A DNA stretch of 64,000 nucleotides from Mugil cephalus. Lineage: Eukaryota > Chordata > Actinopteri > Mugiliformes > Mugilidae. A program made the position numbers and the translations under genes. Below are positions 37,520 to 52,260 of the stretch, piece by piece. Location of the stretch: positions 17,764,357 to 17,828,356 of the forward strand of contig NC_061789.1 in the NCBI RefSeq assembly GCF_022458985.1, read 5' to 3'. The notes beneath the pieces are model-generated. The model worked only from the letters and a program-made list of their open reading frames with translations. It was not told the origin of the DNA and made no database searches. The number at the start of each line of letters is the position of its first letter. The first letter of the stretch is position 1.

Positions 37520-37740
37520 GTGTGGAAGCGGCCAATCAGGAGCCAGGAATCATCAGCCAAGCCTATCGGCAGATGGACGGAGAAGACAAAAGTGACAGGA
37601 AGCCCGGTCCTCCACCACTGGTCCACTGGTCCCCCCCCCGGACGGAGCGAGAGGAGCAGCACTGCCGAGGAACTTCACCATCCAGCCGCAACACAATCTC
37701 CACAGCCGTTAAGAAAAAAGAAACAAAGCAAAGCAGCAAG
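37520..37740 (+). other. Probable acly non-coding first exon and core promoter
   Basis: A CpG- and GC-rich segment with a CCAAT box at 37532-37536 runs to a donor-like aag|gtaact at 37740/37741. It contains open frames but none joins to the acly coding start in a way I can support, matching the family's untranslated exon 1. The following 1.9 kb to 39655 would be intron 1, where I see only AT-rich sequence and a CT run near 38120. Confidence 0.45.
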
Positions 37741-39662
37741 GTAACTTCGTGCTTTAAATAAACACTTGCTTCTCTTTTCTTAAAAAAAAAACAAAACTTC
37801 CTTTAACTCTCTTTGTCTGACTCTCGGACGCGCATGTAAAAACAAGTTGGGCGGCTCAGTCCACTACAGTCCAGTTATGTTTGTCCGTCGGGCCCACCGG
37901 CACGTTTGATTAAGATAATGACTCTCAACTGAACGATTTGGATAATGTAATGAGTCTTAACTGAACGGTGACAGTGCTGTCAAACCGGTTTGCAAATGAA
38001 TGGAGCGAGTTCTTCTCGAGGATATGTGACACAGTTCTTTCCGCAGACTGTATTAGTTAGTTAAACATTTATGCTGTATGTTTAGATTGGATTTAGTGTG
38101 CACGTATCCAGATTTAGATCTCTCTCTCTCTGTGCGTGATGCTGCCTCCTCCAGCCACCCATCACCACCCGTCCACTCCTGTTTTTAAAGATGTGCGTGG
38201 ACCAGTGATATTTAGTGCCTCTGACAGGTCAGGTGCACGGAGAAATTGGGTGATGAATGGAGCCTGGGTGAGCTTTGGAGGAACCACGTTTGCCTGCCTT
38301 GGAACTGGCGACTCAGGCACAGCAGTGATCAATAATGAGAGCGAGATCCATGACAGTCCTATTAATCCATTTAAGAAATCACTTCCAGGGCAGTAGTGGA
38401 GAGCAGGGAGGACTGGTTGAGGCGACATCGAGGCTTTTAGCCTAATGAAGCGCGTAGGAGACACAGACGGAGCAGGTTCTCCATCCTTGCAGGGTTACAG
38501 GAAGTACACTGTGTCCTGTGTAATTGCCACGACTTTGATCAGTGGTAGAAGTAGTGATGAAATCTGGCTTTAAGCAATCCAGAGCCGGATCTAGTAAAAT
38601 GAGTGTTTACCTACGTGCTGGCGGAGAGTCCAGACAAGCACTACCTCTGGCTGGACTCAGGGTTGGTCCAAGGTGTTTAACGGTGCATCAGAAATAATTT
38701 AAATGTCCCCACCCAAAAATAGTATTTATCTTATTACGGTAACTAAAAGCTCGCAATGGACAAAATAAAAATCATTTCTCTAACTGCTGAATGTCACGAG
38801 ATAAGCGCAAGCGGAAATAAAAAGCCAGAGTCTGGTAATATTTGACTTTTTTTTTATTCAATTGAATAAATATAAATATAATATAAGTCCATAAGTCCAT
38901 ATAATATATAATTTAAAATATAAACTCTCTCTTCTTTCTCTACCAATTGATTACAGCTTCAGATCAGTAGCTTTATGTCAGATACATCTAATGGATGCAA
39001 GAGGCTAATCTCAATAATATAAGAAACAGATGTGAATGTTAGATTTGCAGCTGGTTAAGGATCAGTTTTTCACCTGGCCTGTGGTTTAATATTATGCTCA
39101 AACACAGGTGCTGTGGTTAATGGGCAAAGTATAAAGTATAAAGTTCACAGCCTCATCTCGCAGCAGTAAAATGTAATGACACACCTGCAGGATACTGAAT
39201 TTCTAATGTTATTTCTGTCGCCTATTGACAGTGAAGGAGAGCAGAAAAGCCGCTGCGCTCACGTTCTGCTGGCGCTTCAGTTGGGATTTCTGTTTGTTTA
39301 AGCAGCAAATAAGTGCTTGCCACCTCATTACTGCGCAAAACAACCAGCACACGTTAATCGCTTACGATTTGCATCTAAGCAGGCGACACCCGAGAAATGG
39401 GACTGTGCAAAAGGACAGAATCGACTGCAGTTGTTTGCTCAGTAGCATCCACGTTAACTGCGCCGTCGATCCTTTGCCTCGTCACCGGACCGTTTCTTGA
39501 CAGTCCTGACGGCAGTGAAAATCAAACGTGCTCATTCTTCATGGGAAATCTGATTCAAAATTCCAAAAACACCCAAATCAAATTGCCCTCTAAGCTCATT
39601 TCTCATCTGTGTGTCCGCCATCCCTCTGTCTCTCTCAGCCTGTCACTCCTCTTAGGTCAGTC

Positions 39663-42600
39663 ATGTCGGCCAAAGCCATCTCCGAGCAGACGGGCAAGGA
39701 GTTCCTCTACAAGTACATCAGCACCTCGGCGACCGTCCAGAACAGGTTCCGCTACGCCAACGTGACCGCCGAGACCGACTTCGACCGGCTGCCCCAGGAG
39801 CACCCATGGCTGCTCACAGAGGTGAGACGGGAGAGGCGGTTTAAAGCCAACACTAGCTGGAGCTGTAGCTGACCGAGCGGCCACTTTGTTATATCACTCA
39901 TTTAGAGAGCATCAATCTCTTAAGTGGAGCCTCTGTTAAGCTCGTGGAAAATGATCTCCTCTTTATGGAGACAATTACTTAGGCTGGCAGCGGAGGAGCC
40001 TCTCGGCGCTTGTTAGCTGACATCACAGACCGAGGAGCGATCCATCAGCTCTGATTGCGTAAAGGAAGCGAAGTAAAAGCAGAGGAGGACACTGTTAGAA
40101 AATCGACAGAATTTCTCATTTGCTCTGCCCACTGGAAAAGTTCAACTAGGGGTGCACAATTTTCCAGCCCTTTCTCTTTACCTAGCCCTCCTCTAACTAC
40201 TCATAGCAGAGCAGTCGCAGATAGATGGCCTTTGATAGGAGCTAATTGAATTGCTCATCTCGGAAGATAAAATGTCTCCCCCCCCCACGTCGCTCCTTTG
40301 GCTGAAGGTTTTTATCTGGCAGGTACTTTGAGGATGCAGAGGGCAGATCCACAGAGATGTACGCTGCTGCTGCTGCTGCTCTGGAATTGATCAGGAAATT
40401 GCATTAACATTCACCCTCAGTCCCTTCTTCCTTTGCCCACTGGCGAGCACCCAGATCCTAATGGCCACGCTGTCATAAGTCATTCTCTTTATCTGACGCA
40501 CAAGTGAGAGGAGTCGGGCTGCGGCGGTGGGGGCGGCGGGGGGGATGTCATTCTTTTGCATTTGCGTCACGCGGGATGGTTGATAGACGAGAGGTTCTTA
40601 ATGAAATAACGTGCACCTCATCTTTCAGAGAGATGGGTTCCAATGGAAAATAAGATTAATTTGCCAATGGTGAATGTTGTTAAGAATGACTTTACAAATC
40701 TTTTTTTTTTTTTTTTTGTGCTTTCGTGCAGAGACTGGTGGTGAAGCCGGACCAGCTGATCAAGAGGCGAGGGAAGCTGGGCCTGGTCGGCGTCAACCTG
40801 GACCTGAACGGCGTCAAACAGTGGCTCAAGCCCCGACTCATGAAGGAGACGACAGTACGTCATCCTCCGGCTCCCCGTCTCCCGGGCAATTACCTCCACC
40901 CTCCTCCCACTTTGAGAGCGTGCACTTTGCTGAACTCTCCCCCAATCAATATTATCCCAGTGCTTTATTAAAACCCCCTCCTCCTCCTCCTCCTCCTCCT
41001 CCTCCTCGTGTCTTTTCCTTCCCCCTCCTCCCATGTTTTCAGCTGATAGATTTGGTTTGTGTTTGCCTAAACAGCTGCCCAGGACGCTGTTGACGTGGCT
41101 GTAAATCAGCCCAGTCAGCTGAGGCGAGGGCAGCCGGTGAAGAAACAGATCCATCAGTGCAACGCCACAACGGCGCTTTGCCTCGTAAACCCAGGAGAGA
41201 GTTACGGAGACGCCGGGTTGGTTCATAAAGCACGGAATAAGAGTGTCTGGGCTGAGATTGTTTAGATGCATCTCCTCATACGGCAGCTACGACGTGCAGT
41301 AAATAAGACTAAATGCATTCGCTGTGTTGTCATCTTTAGCCGCTTTCACCTAGGCGGTGGTTCGTTTGTGGCAAGACTTGACAACTACTGAACGCACTGA
41401 AACAAACATTTGGTGCGGATATGCAGACGATGAATCCTCAACTAAGATGCGCAGACCTCTACAAAACCTAACTCCTCAAAATGCATACGGTGCATTAAAG
41501 CAGAATACATGTGACTTATTGCGACTCTTAATGATAACTAAGAAAGCTGTGTTTCCTCACATCTGACTGATGATTTCTGTTTCCTGTTTGTTTCATCACA
41601 TCGCTCTGTAGCTTATCACAGAGAAATCATCAGAGCAGCACTGTTAAGAGGAACAAGTTGCCCACCAGATAAACTTTTTCACACATGTCTTTGCGGTTTT
41701 CACACGCAGCTCCCTGCTGCTGCACGCTATCCACAATTCTTTGCTTTATTAAACGTTTAGCAAGTGGCTGAATTAATGCACGAAGCATTCGCCACCGTTC
41801 GTGGCGTAAATGGCTTCCAGTGTGCTCCTCTGTGAGGCATTACCAAAAGTGTCACTTCATTTACTTGAATAGGCCTCAGCCCCTTGTGGGTTTTTCAATT
41901 AGACGGCCTTTTCTTTTTTACTCCACAAAATGGCAGCTCCATCTTGCCCTTTCATCATTATTATTCTTTTCTTTCCGGCTGCCTGCTCACGCCTGGTCCC
42001 TGGTTACTTTGCGCCTGTTGGCCTTTAACAGAGGAACAGTGACAGCTTCTCGCAAATGAGCTGTGGCTGGGTGAGGTTGGCTTGGCCTGGTCGTGACAAC
42101 ATTTCCTTTTTTTTTCTTTTTTTTCAGCTTACACGATTATCAGTATTTTAATTTGATGTGTGTTTTTGACCAGAAAGATTTTATCGAGAACACACTGTAT
42201 GTCGTTTTGCTCTTAATTGCCTTTTTAAATTTTTTTTTTTTTCCTTTTTTGTTTTGCAGGTAGGAAAAGCCAAGGGTGTTCTCAAGAACTTCCTCATTGA
42301 GCCGTTTGTCCCCCATAAGCAGGTAAACCAGTCGTCACCTCTTGTTGTTCAGTTCCTTATCTTTATCCTGCTCTTACTGCGTAACAGCAGCAGAAAGGGA
42401 AATTAGCTACGTGAGACGTCTACTAATGGACATTGTCACCGGTGTGTTGTTCAGGAAGAGGAGTTCTACGTGTGCGTGTACGCCGCACGGGAAGGCGACT
42501 ACGTTCTGTTCCACCACGAGGGCGGGGTGGACGTGGGGGATGTGGACGGCAAGGCTCAGAAGCTGCTCATTGGGGTGGATGAAAAGATCACCGAAGACCT

Positions 42601-45600
42601 GGTGAAGAAAGAGCTGCTGACCAAAGTCTCCAACGAAAAGAAAGCGTGAGTCGGAGAGAAAAGAAATTTGATTAAACGTGCAGAACTTTCAGTATTTGAG
42701 GATCGTATCAGAGGTGTATATGTGCAACACTGACCGCACATTATAATGATTGTATTAGCCTAAAAGCCTTTAAGTTTCATGCCTGAGACTTTTATTTCTT
42801 GAAATAACTTTCTATGATATGTGTCCTAAAATTCAGAATCTTCTATTCATTATTGCATTTTATTGCTACAAAGACGGTGAGCTATTAATCCTCATATTCA
42901 TAAAAAACAGACTTAAAAAGTGTCCTTGTTCCAGTATTTCTGCAGTGCAGCAGACAAATGACGTAGGAGACAACATTTTCATAGGCAGTAAACATTGGGG
43001 CGGGGATCCATTAGACAAATGACAAACTCCATCTTTGGCTTTATTCAATCAACCTCCAAGCTCGGTCTTGTCTTTTTTTTTTTTTTTTTTTTTTTGTTAC
43101 GCCGCATCCACATTCGGAGCACGTCTGTTTATTTTGATGGGGAGGCTACAGTGGCTCGCCCTCTGCCAGCCCAGCCTATCCATCTCCCCGATAGTGCTGT
43201 CGTGACAGCGGATTCTGGCCGGACTCGTCGTCTTGGCTGACATTGAAGAAGCAACCCCAGAAATCACTCTGCCAACCGCGGCTCACCCCCCCCTCACCCC
43301 ATCCACTCCTCTCGACAGAAAACAAGAACGCCGTTTGGCTGGTTTTCCCTGCCTTCCCATCAGAAGCTGAGTCACTCGGGGGTGGAGAGGGTTTTCGGTC
43401 ACGGTTTTCCCCCCGCGGGCCGGTCGGGACCCTGACGAGGGCTGATGCGGTTGCAAAGGCTCGGAGCTGCCAGCTTAAGTGACAGACAGGAGCAAAATAA
43501 TACTCCCTCCCTAGAGCAACTCCTCACGTCTGGTTTGGCATGTGACGGAGGAAAGCAAATTAGATTTTTCCTCCTCTTACAGAAGAGAATTTACAGGTGG
43601 GTTGTTTCCTGTCCAGCTAAGCCTTAACAGTCCTCTAATGCAATTACACTACCTGCTGTTTGTCACGGTTCACATTACAGTATTAATGGGGAAACTGTGT
43701 TGCGTGCATGCAGAGAAAAACTATATTTCACATGTTCCGCCACATTTTTAAGGAAGTTACGTGCAGATGACTCATAGTGAAAAACACATCTGCATATAAA
43801 ATAAATACTCGTAAAAAATTTTTGGATGCAACCATCAATCAATCTCTTACTTTTCGTCAACAAAATGTGCGAAACAACACATTTTTAACACTTGAAAGAT
43901 GAAAATGTTGAAAACAGATTAGCATCAGATTGAATGCTAGTGGGCTATGTGATTATATCCTAGCTGACAATGTCTTCTAACAAATCCGAACATCAGGGCT
44001 TCATGTGTCAGATGTCTCATCTCTCTCATCCCTCCCTCTCTCCGCAGGGTCCTCGCCAGCTTCATCGTGGGCCTCTTCAACCTGTACGAGGAACTCTTCT
44101 TCACGTACCTGGAGATCAACCCTCTGGGTAGGCCTTCGCTTTCTCAAATCTCCAGCAACGCGACGTGCCATTTCTGAACAAACCCCCGTGTTCGCGCCTA
44201 CTCAGTGAACTCGGTGCTCGGGCACCGGTTCATTAATTTGTAATCGGATTATAAAATTAGGACATGAAAAGGAAATGATAGAGGAAAACATCGGTGCATA
44301 ATATAACGCCGTCGTGAGACCAAGAGAAGCAGAATTTGCCATATTTTTTTTTAACACAGAGGGAAAGAAGCCATTAAATAATTCATTCGCTCGCTGTTTG
44401 ATGAAGGCAGCGTTGTGTTTGTAATGAACTAATTGGGCTCCAGTACATGCCCTATGGCAGCTGTTCCTGTTGACGTGACTATGCTGCTGCTTTGATGTCC
44501 AGCCACTTCCTTCCCGTCTTCCTTCCCCAAAACGGGGACGGCGAGGAGGCTGTGGATCACCTGTTCACCCCTCTTCATTTCACAAACCCTGTCTAAAGCT
44601 CATGTGTCCCGATAGTGAATCCCAGTAGATTAGTGTTGGAGCTTAACATGATTCTCCCCCTCCCTCCTCTCCTCAGTGGTCACAAAAGATGGAGTTTACG
44701 TGCTGGATATGGCGGCTAAGATCGACGCGACTGCTGACTACATCTGCAAGGCCAAGTGGGGTGACGTGGAGTTCCCTCCACCCTTCGGCAGGGAGGCCTA
44801 TCCTGAGGTGAGGGCGGAGGGGGGGGAGCTAGGGGAGAGGGGGCTAGCAACGGATCACATTTCAGTCCGTCAGCAGTAAGTCCCTTGTGGTGTCGAGGAA
44901 AAAGGCTTACGGAGGATGTAGAGCAGGAGGATTAATCAAACTAAATCAGCCTTTATAACTTATTCTGGAGAAGATACACGCAGTTAAGTTCAGCTGGGAA
45001 GGAACCTGCGTATAAATACTGCATGTTGAAGTGTATTCACTTCTCCTGGTACAGTTTATTGCAGATGAGTTAAATGCAGTCATGTCATCATTTATTTACT
45101 TTAGGTATTAGATGTATATTATATCAAAGACCTGTCCTTTGAGCATTTGGAAGATAAATATACATTAATTACTGGACTCCATGACGCGCATCATCTGCAA
45201 ATATTTAGTTTTTTTTTTTAAATAAAGCGGGGGGGGGCTCGTTTGTGACGGCCTGTCTGTGCAGCAGACGGCCTGGTCTAATTGGGCCGCTGTGAGTCGA
45301 GAGTGGAGACGAGGGACAGCGGGCGCCTTTGATTGGGAGTGTTTCTACCCTCAGCCACCAGCTGTGTCCCTGGCTGTCACAAACAACCACTGATGTGCAC
45401 CACATCCACTGTCAGTGACAGCATCTATACACAGTTTCTAAATAATGGCTCTTTACAATCAGTGCAAGCTAAAGAAAAAAATAACAGCCACGCAAAGAGG
45501 TGCTTGTACACGTTCTGCTTTGATTAAGCATATAATCATTTCTCTTATGTATCCATTGACCTTCTCCTTTCCCTTTCCAGGAGGCCTACATCGCTGACCT

Positions 45601-48600
45601 TGATGCTAAGAGTGGTGCCAGCCTTAAACTGACTCTGCTCAACCCTCGAGGAAGGATCTGGACCATGGTTGCAGGAGGAGGCGCGTCAGTGGTTTACAGG
45701 TACCCAGTCACAGCGCCAAAGCAAATTTAATGATTTAATGAAGCCTGGATCCATGTTTTGGAAATAATTCTACTGGATGTTTAGGTTGCCTCAATGATGC
45801 CTAGGCTTTATCTTCATTATATCGATTCCATAATTGGGTTTAGCATTAGGAGTGTACGCCAGTGATGCAGCAGTGATACTGATGGTGCAGCAGCTCGGGC
45901 TCTGCCCATTCAGCTGCTTGCTAAATTGGATTCCAAGATGTTACTGTTTTAGTGAGAGTCTGGAGGAATGAGCGATGTCTCACTCGCTCTCTTGTCTGTC
46001 TGAGGTATGAAGCGTGATATGCAGACACTTCAGCCGTGACTAATTATTCCCACTGTGTGCTGTTTGGTGGTTGTTGCATCTGTTTACAGTGCAGTATTAT
46101 TTGAAAGTGGAAGGAAAGGAGTTTATTAGAAGCTCTCTGGAAATGTATTTATAGCTTAAAAAAAAAAAGTTTCAGATCAGATATACACAGCTGTGGGTAT
46201 TTTATGTTTCTTTTTCCTTGTGTGTGTGACCAATGGTAAATTATCCTCCCAGTGACACAATCTGTGACCTGGGTGGGGTCGACGAGCTGGCCAATTATGG
46301 GGAGTATTCTGGAGCACCAAGTGAACAGCAGACCTATGACTACGCCAAGACCATCCTCTCTCTGATGACTAGAGAGAAGCACCCTGATGGTGGGGAAATT
46401 TCAAAACCTCCTCTGCGTACTGAATGTAAACTATTATTTTTACATAACATTAAAAACAACTCTCTGCATTGTGTGTTCCAGGAAAGGTTTTGATCATTGG
46501 AGGAAGCATTGCAAACTTCACAAATGTTGCTGCAACATTTAAGGTACATGCATTTTGTTTACACATCGATCTTAAAGGACCACTGTGTGGAATTTAGGGA
46601 GATAAATAGTCCATTAGAAATGGAAGGTGGCTTTTATAATAATTTTTTAATGAGCACATAACCCCCTGTAGGTATGAATTGTTGTATTTTAATTAGCTTA
46701 GAATGTATGCGTGGGCGCGGTGTTAGTTAGCTGCAGTCTGAAAGCTCACAACTAGAGGCCACTATATCAGACACACTGGTTCTTTAAAGAGGCAACCTGG
46801 AAGATGTCAGTTTTTTGGTCCATGGCAGTATGGTAATAAGTGGTAAATACAGATATCATTTTCCAGATATATAAACATGTGTGATGCAATCAGCTGAATG
46901 TCTGAACGTTTACATTAGAACGCTGAACATGTCATTGGCTTGTCATATAATTTCATAGTGGCGACAAATAAGAAAATAACAGACATTTCTTTTAAAGTTT
47001 TAATAGTACATACATTGTTTATTGAGCATATCCCTGTGATTTTTTTTTATAGGGGATTGTTCGAGCTATCAGAGATTATCAGGTGCCACTTAAGGAGCAT
47101 GAGGTCACCATTTTCGTCCGTCGTGGAGGCCCCAACTACCAGGAGGGTCTCAGAGTGATGGGAGAAGTCGGTATGTTTGTAGTATGTTGTAAATTCAAAC
47201 ATGCCTTGTAAGTGTATTCTGTTCGATCGACGTAATCGGTTTGATTCTCAAATCTTTCCCCCTTAGGAAAGACCACTGGGATCCCAATTCATGTCTTTGG
47301 CACGGAAACCCACATGACTGCCATCGTTGGCATGGCTCTGGGTCATAGGCCAATCCCCAACGAGCCTCCTGTCGCTGCCCACACTGCCAACTTCCTCCTC
47401 AACACCAGCAACAGCTCATCGGTAGGGTGCACACTGGATCAGTGGAGACAAATAGGCCCGTGCAATGTCGTGTCATTACACTATGTGTTTACATCTTCGG
47501 CCGCATCATTTTCCTGGTGTCACTGCAGAGCAAGTGAAAGTCATGATGCCACAGCCTGCGTTTCAGTTATGACTCTCTTGTCCTTTTCGTGTACACATAT
47601 TACTAGAAGCCCAATAGCTCTTTTGTGTAAGAGCATTGTAGACTGCTCTCCCTCAAATAGCTGTGAGTCCACAGTGAACAGTGTAGTGCAGCTGCACCCT
47701 GAGGCATCCATTAAGAATGTGCAGTGATTTCAGCAAAGTGAATGTCTTTGCTTTTACATGTGCATGTATTTTCAGTTCACCTCAAAAAAGAGATTTAAAA
47801 AGACCAACAAAATAACATGAAGTGATAAAGTATTATATTTAGTAGAATCATAGAATATAGCACATGCAACGAAGAGTAATACAAAATAAAAGTCACTATC
47901 TTTTATTAGAAAATTTAAGGAATAAGTTTTAAGTTTGATGTTGATGAAAGCTCAAGGCAATACAGTCCTGTTAGTCATCCTTCACAAAGCTTCCCTTGTG
48001 TAGCCAAATTCATGAAAAGACAGGAACTACTGTGTGTATTGCGTGCAGGTGATGTCTCATAAAATAACCTGAAGGTACTTGTGCTCTTTTATAAAGCTTG
48101 TAAAAAAAGAAAGGACCTTTGTTTTGCCAGTTTTTAACATTAAGCAGGTCAGCTCTCTCCATAGCTGCCCTCCTCGTGCTTTTTCCAACCTGCACAGGAG
48201 AATTAACCACTGATGAAGCATTTTGTTTTTGTCACATCCAGACCCCAGCATCCAGCAGAACAGCTTCTTTCTCTGAAAACCAAGCCAAAGCTGACAGCTC
48301 ACCAGCCAAGAAGGCCAAAACAGGAGCTCCTGCTGGTGAGAAAGCACCATCTTTGCGCAATGAGTGCTGAGGCTTTGATCCGTTTCTGCACATGGCAGGA
48401 GATAGTAGCGTTGTGATCATGCATCGTTGAGCATAGGTATGATAGCTCCCTCTTTGGACAGAAAGAAGAACCTGCAATCCAAACTTGGTGACAAAATGGT
48501 GACTGTACGGTTTCAGAAAATGCATTTATTTATAAAAGTCATTGGAGATTGAATTAGGTTTACAGTCGACTGAAACATCCTAGGATTTATAGCTTTGATT

Positions 48601-51600
48601 AAATACTTTATCTCCTTTCCATTTTTAAATCGCTGATGGCAGAAGTGGCTCTCTCAGTCTCCCAGTTCTACAGAGCAAATAATTTTTTTTGTCCTTGTGT
48701 CATCGCTTTCCGTCTCTAAAAGCTTTTCTTTGCCCTTAGCCAAGGCAACTACCCTGTTCAGCAAACACACCAAGTCTCTAGTGTGGGGCATGCAGACACG
48801 GGCAGTGCAGGGAATGCTGGACTTTGACTATGTCTGCTCCAGAGATCAGCCATCTGTCGCAGCTATGGTCTACCCGTTTACGTAAGTGTTCCCTGCCCTT
48901 CCTCTTAAGTTTGTGTTGACTTCTGTGAAAATGATGGCTTTATTGTACATTTGGCAAAGAACATCTGTGTAAAGTCTTTTTTTTTATTATTTTTTTTTAT
49001 TGTGCCATAAATCCTTCTCTGCTCGGCTGACATCCAGTGGAGACCACAAACAGAAGTTCTACTGGGGACATAAAGAGATCCTCATCCCCGTGTATAAGAA
49101 CATGAGTGATGCCATGAAGAAGCATCCAGATGTGGACGTCCTCATCAGCTTTGCTTCCTTGCGTTCGGCCTTTGATAGCACCATGGAGACCATGCAGTAC
49201 CCACAGGTAAAAACTCTGCTGCAGCATCTGCGAGCTACCACGCTTTTCTATGCTCTGTTTCTATCGCATTAATCTCTAACTGCTTTTAGATTCACACCAT
49301 TGCCATCATCGCCGAGGGAATCCCTGAAGCCCATACCAGGAAGATCATCAAGGCGGCAGATGAGAAGGGCATCACAATCATTGGACCAGCAACTGTTAGT
49401 CTTGCTCTAGCTCTCATGAGGTTTCCTCTCTTTTATTTTTATCAGGAAAGAAAAGAAAAACAGCCTTTTTCCTTTTTTTTTTTTTTAAATCCAGGTTGGA
49501 GGAATCAAGCCAGGCTGTTTCAAAATTGGAAACACAGGAGGGATGCTGGATAACATCCTTGCCTCCAAGCTCTATCGTCCAGGCAGCGTTGCCTACGTGT
49601 CCCGCTCAGGCGGCATGTCCAATGAACTTAACAATATAATCTCTCGCACCACTGACGGTGTTTTCGAGGGAGTAGCCATCGGGGGAGACAGGTGCGTGTC
49701 TGTCTTTTATTTGTATTCGACCATAAAGTGAAGCTTTGGACTGCTGTCGTAATTGCGGACTCTTCCTGCAGATACCCGGGCTCTGTGTTTACTGACCATG
49801 TGCTGCGCTACCAAGACACTCCTGGAATAAAGATGATTGTTGTGCTGGGAGAGGTGAGGAATGAACCTGCACACATGAGTGCCTTCAGCGTTAAAAGGTT
49901 AGAAGGTTACATTCTTTACCTGTCTCTGCCTGCTAACAGATCGGCGGCACAGAGGAATACAAGATCTGCCAGGCCATCAAAGAGGGCAGGATCACAAAAC
50001 CAGTGGTGTGCTGGTGTATTGGCACCTGTGCCACAATGTTCTCTTCAGAGGTAAGAGCAAATGCAGAGTCTGGCACACATTAGAGCACCCATTCAAGGAA
50101 TGAATTGCTTTTATAATAACCTTTGTCTAAACTCTGTTGCGCTATTTCCCCCTCCAGGTTCAGTTTGGCCATGCAGGAGCTTGTGCCAACCAGGCCTCTG
50201 AGACGGCTGTAGCTAAGAACAAGGCTCTGAAGGAGGCCGGTGCTTTCGTCCCCAAGAGCTTTGATGAACTGGGAGAGGTCATAAAGTCAGTGCACAGTCG
50301 TGTTCATTCCATTAGTTCCATTAGGACGTTATTTCTTTTCAAATGAGTATAATCTTTTGCAGTGATTCTTAATCTAATTGTATCATTTCCCTTCTTCCAG
50401 ATCCGTGTATGATGACCTCGTTGCCAAAGGGATAATTCAGCCAGCTGAAGAAGTGCCTCCTCCAACTGTACCGATGGATTACTCCTGGGCGCGGGTGAGT
50501 ATTAAGAAGCATACCATAAGGTATCTGTTAGTGAGATCCTATTGCTCGAAAATAACAGATGTTGTTTCTTTGCCGTGCAGGAGCTGGGCCTGATCCGTAA
50601 GCCAGCGTCTTTCATGACCAGTATCTGTGACGAGAGAGGTCAGGAGCTCATCTACGCCGGAATGCCCATCACTGAGGTCTTCAAGTCAGAGATTGGCCTG
50701 GGAGGAACTCTGGGGCTGCTTTGGTTCCAGAGGAGGTCGGCTTATTAACCCAGTAGCTGTGATTAAACCAGTCTCGACAAATCCTTTTGTTTAAAACTGT
50801 TGTTTTGCATACAGGTTGCCGAGGTATGCCTGTCAGTTCATTGAGATGTGCCTGATGGTGACTGCAGATCACGGCCCTGCTGTGTCTGGTGCACACAATA
50901 CTATTGTCTGCGCCCGAGCCGGCAAAGATCTCATCTCCAGCCTCACCTCCGGACTCCTCACCATTGTAAAAAATTTCAAACCTGCAGTGTATTCATTTAC
51001 TTCATTTTGTAAAACTCTAGCACAAGCCAATTGTTTTTCTTCCTCCTTTTTGTCATTTGTTTAGGGTGACCGATTTGGAGGCGCTCTGGATGCTGCAGCG
51101 AAGCAGTTCAGCAAGGCTTTTGATAGCGGCATGCTGCCCATGGAGTTCGTCAACAAGATGAAGAAGGACGGCAAGCTCATCATGGGCATTGGACACAGAG
51201 TCAAGTCGGTGAGTGACAACCCTTCATAGCGTGAGGGCGGCTACGGAATACTCTTCAAACGGTTTAGCAGGAAGCTCTGCTGCTTTGTGTTTCTTTAAAC
51301 GTATAACATTTCTCAACTCAAAATGAGAGCCACAAATATTTAGAATGGGAAGTGGAAATTTTAAAAACAGAGGCATTTTTTTTGTGCTTCACCAGATTAA
51401 CAATCCCGACATGCGAGTCCAGATCTTGAAGGACTTCGTGAAGCAGCACTTCCCTTCCAACCAGCTGCTGGACTACGCTCTAGATGTTGAGAAGATCACT
51501 ACCTCCAAAGTAAGATTCCTCCCTTTAACAGCTTTTACAAAATAACTAAATTTTTCAGCTTTAATTATTAAACGTTATCCTGTTCTCTTGTGTGTGTTCA

Positions 51601-52260
51601 CTAGAAACCCAACCTAATCTTGAATGTGGATGGCTTCATTGGTGTGGCCTTTGTGGACTTGCTCAGGACTTGTGGTGGATTCACACGGTGAGCTGATGTC
51701 AATTTATACCAGGTTTCTTTAAACAAATTACACATTTACTAGAGTTAAGAGAGACACAAATATTTTTCCTGTTCTTTTGTTTATCTAATTTAGCCGCAAA
51801 CTTAAAAGTGTAGGGATTATTTATACATTGATGAATATAATTATATGGGATGATACAATCTGTTCATACATGAAATAATCAAAATAACCCTGTTTTAATG
51901 GACATTACTCTTATTGCTACAAATGTTGTGCTTATTTTGAATGCATTGTCTTAAATTTGACCTGTCCATCGTGCCATCGTAGGGACGAAGCCGATGAATT
52001 TGTGGAAATTGGTGCTCTGAACGGCATCTTTGTCTTGGGGCGCAGCATGGGATTCATTGGTGAGTAGTTTCTGTGTACAGACACGTTGCCGTGGTAACGT
52101 GTGCACAGTGGCAAACACTCCTTCCCTCTCTGACAATCAACCCTTGATTTCTTACATCTCCTCAGGGCACTACCTGGACCAGAAGAGGCTGAAGCAGGGT
52201 CTGTACCGCCACCCCTGGGATGACATCTCCTATGTGCTCCCAGAGCACATGTCTATGTAA
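39663..52260 (+). CDS. acly: ATP-citrate synthase (ATP citrate lyase)
   Basis: Twenty-seven coding exons: 39663-39821, 40732-40854, 42260-42322, 42455-42645, 44048-44127, 44677-44807, 45581-45699, 46253-46389, 46482-46543, 47053-47170, 47267-47421, 48242-48335, 48740-48881, 49038-49206, 49290-49394, 49495-49691, 49772-49853, 49940-50050, 50158-50285, 50401-50494, 50581-50735, 50815-50965, 51065-51208, 51396-51509, 51605-51687, 51983-52059 and 52166-52260. They join in frame to 1092 residues (human 1101). The homotetrameric cytosolic enzyme converts citrate, CoA and ATP to acetyl-CoA and oxaloacetate for lipid synthesis and acetylation. Order: ATP-grasp/citrate-binding part (starts [18 protein letters not shown]), linker with phosphosite RTASFSE (Ser455, same number as in human), CoA-ligase part with phospho-His in [12 protein letters not shown] (His751; human His760), and citrate-synthase-like C-terminus ([17 protein letters not shown]). 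It ends in [10 protein letters not shown]. Confidence 0.98.
40977..41006. repeat. (CTC)n microsatellite in an acly intron
   Basis: A CTC/CCT run is directly visible after the exon 40732-40854. Proline- or glutamate-repeat frames across it are artefacts. Confidence 0.9.
46572..46787. mobile_element. Short MITE in an acly intron
   Basis: Inverted ends ttaaaggaccactgtgt (46572-46588) and acacactggttctttaa (46771-46787) pair with two mismatches. The text just inside (gaatttaggg) and the block actagaggccac before the right end match a very abundant fish MITE that I recognise from memory. It is about 216 bases and non-coding. It lies between exons 46482-46543 and 47053-47170. Confidence 0.65.
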